Shown piece after piece: positions 61,901 to 64,000 of a stretch of 64,000 nucleotides of DNA. Every line of letters begins with the position of its first letter. The stretch's first letter is position 1. The stretch covers positions 1,364,001-1,428,000 of the forward strand of contig NC_071350.1 in the NCBI RefSeq assembly GCF_027744825.2, in the 5' to 3' direction. The DNA is from Synchiropus splendidus. Taxonomy: Eukaryota; Chordata; Actinopteri; Syngnathiformes; Callionymidae. The notes under the pieces are model-generated. The model worked only from the letters and a program-made list of their open reading frames with translations. It was not told the DNA's origin and ran no database searches. A program made the position numbers and the translations under genes.

Positions 61901-64000
61901 ACCTCCCACAATAGCCGAAAGGGTCTTTCTAGTAGTTGCACATCAAATCTAAGCTGTCTGAAGTGTTTATCCAAAGTTATCAACATTTTTATGTTTGGCG
62001 TTCCGGAACCCACCTTATCTCAGGCTGAACACGCGTTTTCTGCATTGTGCCATAACTTTGCAGGGAAGCTTCAGAACATGAAAATTTCACCTCCCACTAA
62101 AGCAGAAAATGTCATTCTAGTAGTTGCACATCATATCTAAGCTGTCTGAAGTGTTTTTCCAAAGTCATCAACATTTTTACGTTAGGCGTTACGGAACCCA
62201 CCTTATCTCAGGCCGAAAACGCGTTTTCTGCATTGTGCCATCACTTTGCAGGGAAGCTTCAGAACACGAAATTTTAACCTCCCACTATAGCAGAAAGGGT
62301 CTTTCTAGTAGTTGCACAACAAATCTAAGCTGTCTGAAGTGTTTTTCGAAAGTTATTAACATTTTTATGTTTGGCATTCCGGAATCGACCTTATCTCTGG
62401 CTGAAAACGCGTTTTACGCATTGTGCCATAACTTTGGAGGGAAGCTTCAGAACATCGAATTTTCACCACCCACTATATCAGAAAGGGTCTTTCTAGTAGT
62501 TGCACATCAAATCTAAGCTGTCTGAAGTGTTTTTCCAAAATTATCAACATTTTTATATTTGGCGTTCCGGAATTGACTTTATCTCAGGCTGAAAACGCGT
62601 TTTACGTATTGTGCCATAACTTTGCAGGGATGCTTCAGAACATTAAATTTTCACCTCCCACTATAGCAGAAAGGGTCTTTCTAGTAGTTGCATATCAAAC
62701 CTAAGCATTCTGAAGTGTTTTTTTAAAGTTATCAACATTTTTATGTTTGCTGTTCCGGAACCCACCTTATCTCAAGCTGAAAACGCGTTTTCTGCATTGT
62801 GCCATAAATTTGCAGGGAAGCTTCAGAACATGAAATTTTAACCTGCCACTGTAGCAGAAAGGGTTCTTCTAGTCGATGCACATCAAATCTAAGCTGTCTG
62901 AAGTGTTTTTCCAAAGTTATCAACACTTTTATGTTTGGCGTTCCGGAATCAACCTTATCTCAGGCTCTAAACGCTTTTTTTGCATTGTGCCATAACTTTG
63001 GAGGGAAGCTTCAGAACTTGAAATTTTAACCTCCCACTGTAGCAGAAAGGGTCATTCTAGTAGTTGCACATCAAATCTAAGCTGTCTGTAGTGTTTTTCG
63101 AAAGATATCAACATTTTTATGTTTGGCGTTCCGGATCGCACCTTATTGAAAACGCCTTTTCTGCATTGTGCCATAACTTTGCCGGGAAGCTTCAGAACAT
63201 GAAATTTTCACCTCCCACGATAGCAGAAAGGGTCTTTCTAGTAGTTGCACATCAAATCTCAGCTGTCTGAAGTGTTTTTCGAAAGTTATCAACATTTTTA
63301 TGTTTGGCATTCCGGAATCAACCTTATCTCAGGCTGAAAACGCGTTTTCTGCATTGTGCCATAACTTTGCAGGGAAGCTTCAGAACATGAAATTTTCACC
63401 TCCCATTATAGCAGAAAGGGTCTTTCTCATACTTGCACTTCAAATGTAAGCTGTCTGAAGTGTTTTTCAAAAGTTATCAACATTTTTATGTTTGGCGTTC
63501 GGGAACCCACCTTATCTCAGGCTGTAAACGCGTTTTCTGCATTGTGCCATAACTTTGGAGGGAAGCTTCAGAACATGAAATTTTAACCTGCCACTATAGC
63601 AGAAAGGGTTCTTCTAGTCGTTGCACATCAAATCTAACCTGTCTGAAGTGTTTTTCCAAAGTCATCAACATTCTTATGTTTGGCGTTCCAGAATCAACCT
63701 TATCTCAGGCTGAAAACGCGTTTTCTGCATTGTGCCATCACTGTGCAGGAATGCTGCAGAATATGAAATTTTCACCTCTCACTATAACAGACAGGGTCTT
63801 TCTAGTAGTTGCACATCAAATCTAAGCTGTCTGAAGTGTTTTTCCAAAGTCATCAACATTTTTATGTTTGGCGTTCCGGAACCCACCTTTTCTCAGGCTG
63901 AAAACGCGTTTTCTGCGTTGTGCCATAACTTTGCCGGGAAGTTTCAGAACATGAAATTTTAACCTCCCACTATAGTAGAAAGGGTCTTTCTAGTAATTGC
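59000..64000. repeat. Right-hand mixed monomers to the window edge
   Basis: These monomers mix markers found elsewhere: the GGATGAAAAATCG and TTTCCAGGG units near 59.96 kb otherwise typical of the higher-order repeat, the GTAAGCGCG monomers near 60.3 and 61.46 kb, and the marker pair near 62.95 kb. Parts of the last 400 bp resemble 41.3-41.6 kb. No gene or insertion is seen and the array is cut by the window end. Confidence 0.6.
61245..61259. other. Paralogous empty site for the LINE
   Basis: GGCATTCCAGAATCG occurs once here, followed by ACCTTATCTCTGGC and then the same variant-rich sequence (ATAGTAGAAAGG, GTAATTGCACATCAAATGTAAGC) that follows the LINE at 40227-40360. The downstream block to about 61990 parallels 40227-40960 at an offset of about 21033. 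It shows the uninterrupted state of a closely related monomer. Confidence 0.75.

Larger units (their letters stand above)
40212..64000. repeat. 188-bp satellite array, right part (about 126 monomers)
   Basis: This is the same satellite in the same orientation and phase as on the left of the LINE, continuing to the window edge. Monomer variants are shared between the two sides, for example the monomers with GGCTCTAAACGC and TTATTGAAAACGCC near 35.5, 36.4, 42.9 and 62.97 kb. The LINE therefore interrupts one array rather than joining two. No strict higher-order period like that of 10-25 kb is seen; instead blocks of several monomers are duplicated at various distances. No gene is visible. Confidence 0.97.

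Noticed and set aside
6945..63962. A recurrent family of 60-113 residue open frames, often starting MFTSHYSRKG and containing FMFGVPESTLSQAEN, with matching frames on the minus strand
   Set aside because: They follow the satellite monomer exactly, end in the next monomer because 188 is not a multiple of three, exist on both strands and show no domain or coding-type conservation. They are by-products of a conserved non-coding repeat.
6910..64000. CRISPR array
   Set aside because: The 188-bp units are contiguous without unique spacers, and the context is a eukaryotic satellite with vertebrate-type transposons.
6910..64000. CENP-B box (TTCG-4 bases-A-2 bases-CGGG) in the monomer
   Set aside because: The closest stretch, TTTCGAAAGTTATCAAC, has the TTCG but lacks CGGG at the required place, and many monomers have TTCC instead.
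6910..64000. Heat-shock element at TTCCGGAA, which might suggest stress-induced satellite transcription
   Set aside because: Only two inverted GAA units are present per monomer, no third unit is in register, and the motif is equally explained as a plain palindrome.
6910..64000. tRNA-derived or Pol III promoter-like origin of the monomer
   Set aside because: GTTCCGGAATC resembles a B box only loosely, and no A box at suitable spacing or oligo-T terminator pattern is consistent across monomers.

Overview
The window is eukaryotic, repeat-dominated DNA with no host gene that I can support. A BEL/Pao LTR retrotransposon and a 5'-truncated RTE-clade (Rex3-like) LINE together point to a ray-finned fish. 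This assignment is inferred from element type, not from a database match.

Layout. (1) 1-6909, minus strand: most of a BEL/Pao element. It shows a probable 5' LTR (6149-6909), a short leader, a gag-protease-reverse transcriptase frame (6057 to 2365), then RNase H, integrase and a C-terminal domain in a second frame (2372 down past base 1). The coding region is continuous except for one frameshift beside a 4-bp tandem duplication at 2366-2373. The 3' LTR would lie left of the window. (2) 6910-37355 and 40212-64000: about 54 kb, roughly 288 copies, of one tandem satellite with a 188-bp monomer, all in the same orientation and with a HindIII site in the consensus. (3) 37356-40211, plus strand: a 2.86-kb 5'-truncated LINE inserted in a satellite monomer, flanked by a 15-bp target-site duplication.

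The satellite is hierarchical. A higher-order unit of 5208 or 5396 bp (28 or 29 monomer positions, one of them a 132-bp partial monomer) is present almost three times from about 10.12 to 25.43 kb, with very few differences between copies. The rest is a mosaic of smaller block duplications (933, 2485, 2622, 2861, about 9.2-9.4 and 11.1-12.0 kb apart). Most offsets are whole numbers of monomers, or that number plus a recognisable partial monomer. The pattern is that expected from unequal exchange in a rapidly evolving, probably centromeric or pericentromeric array.

Two features of the monomer deserve attention. It is unusually rich in perfect palindromes, including a 14-bp one, and has inverted arms. 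Its recurrent variants in the CpG-rich part are largely CpG transitions, which suggests germline methylation. The many 60-113 codon open frames across the array are by-products of the conserved monomer on both strands and are not annotated as genes. I found no RNA genes, CRISPR or host coding exons. I did not find a convincing new protein-coding system; the interest lies in the satellite architecture and the nested transposons.
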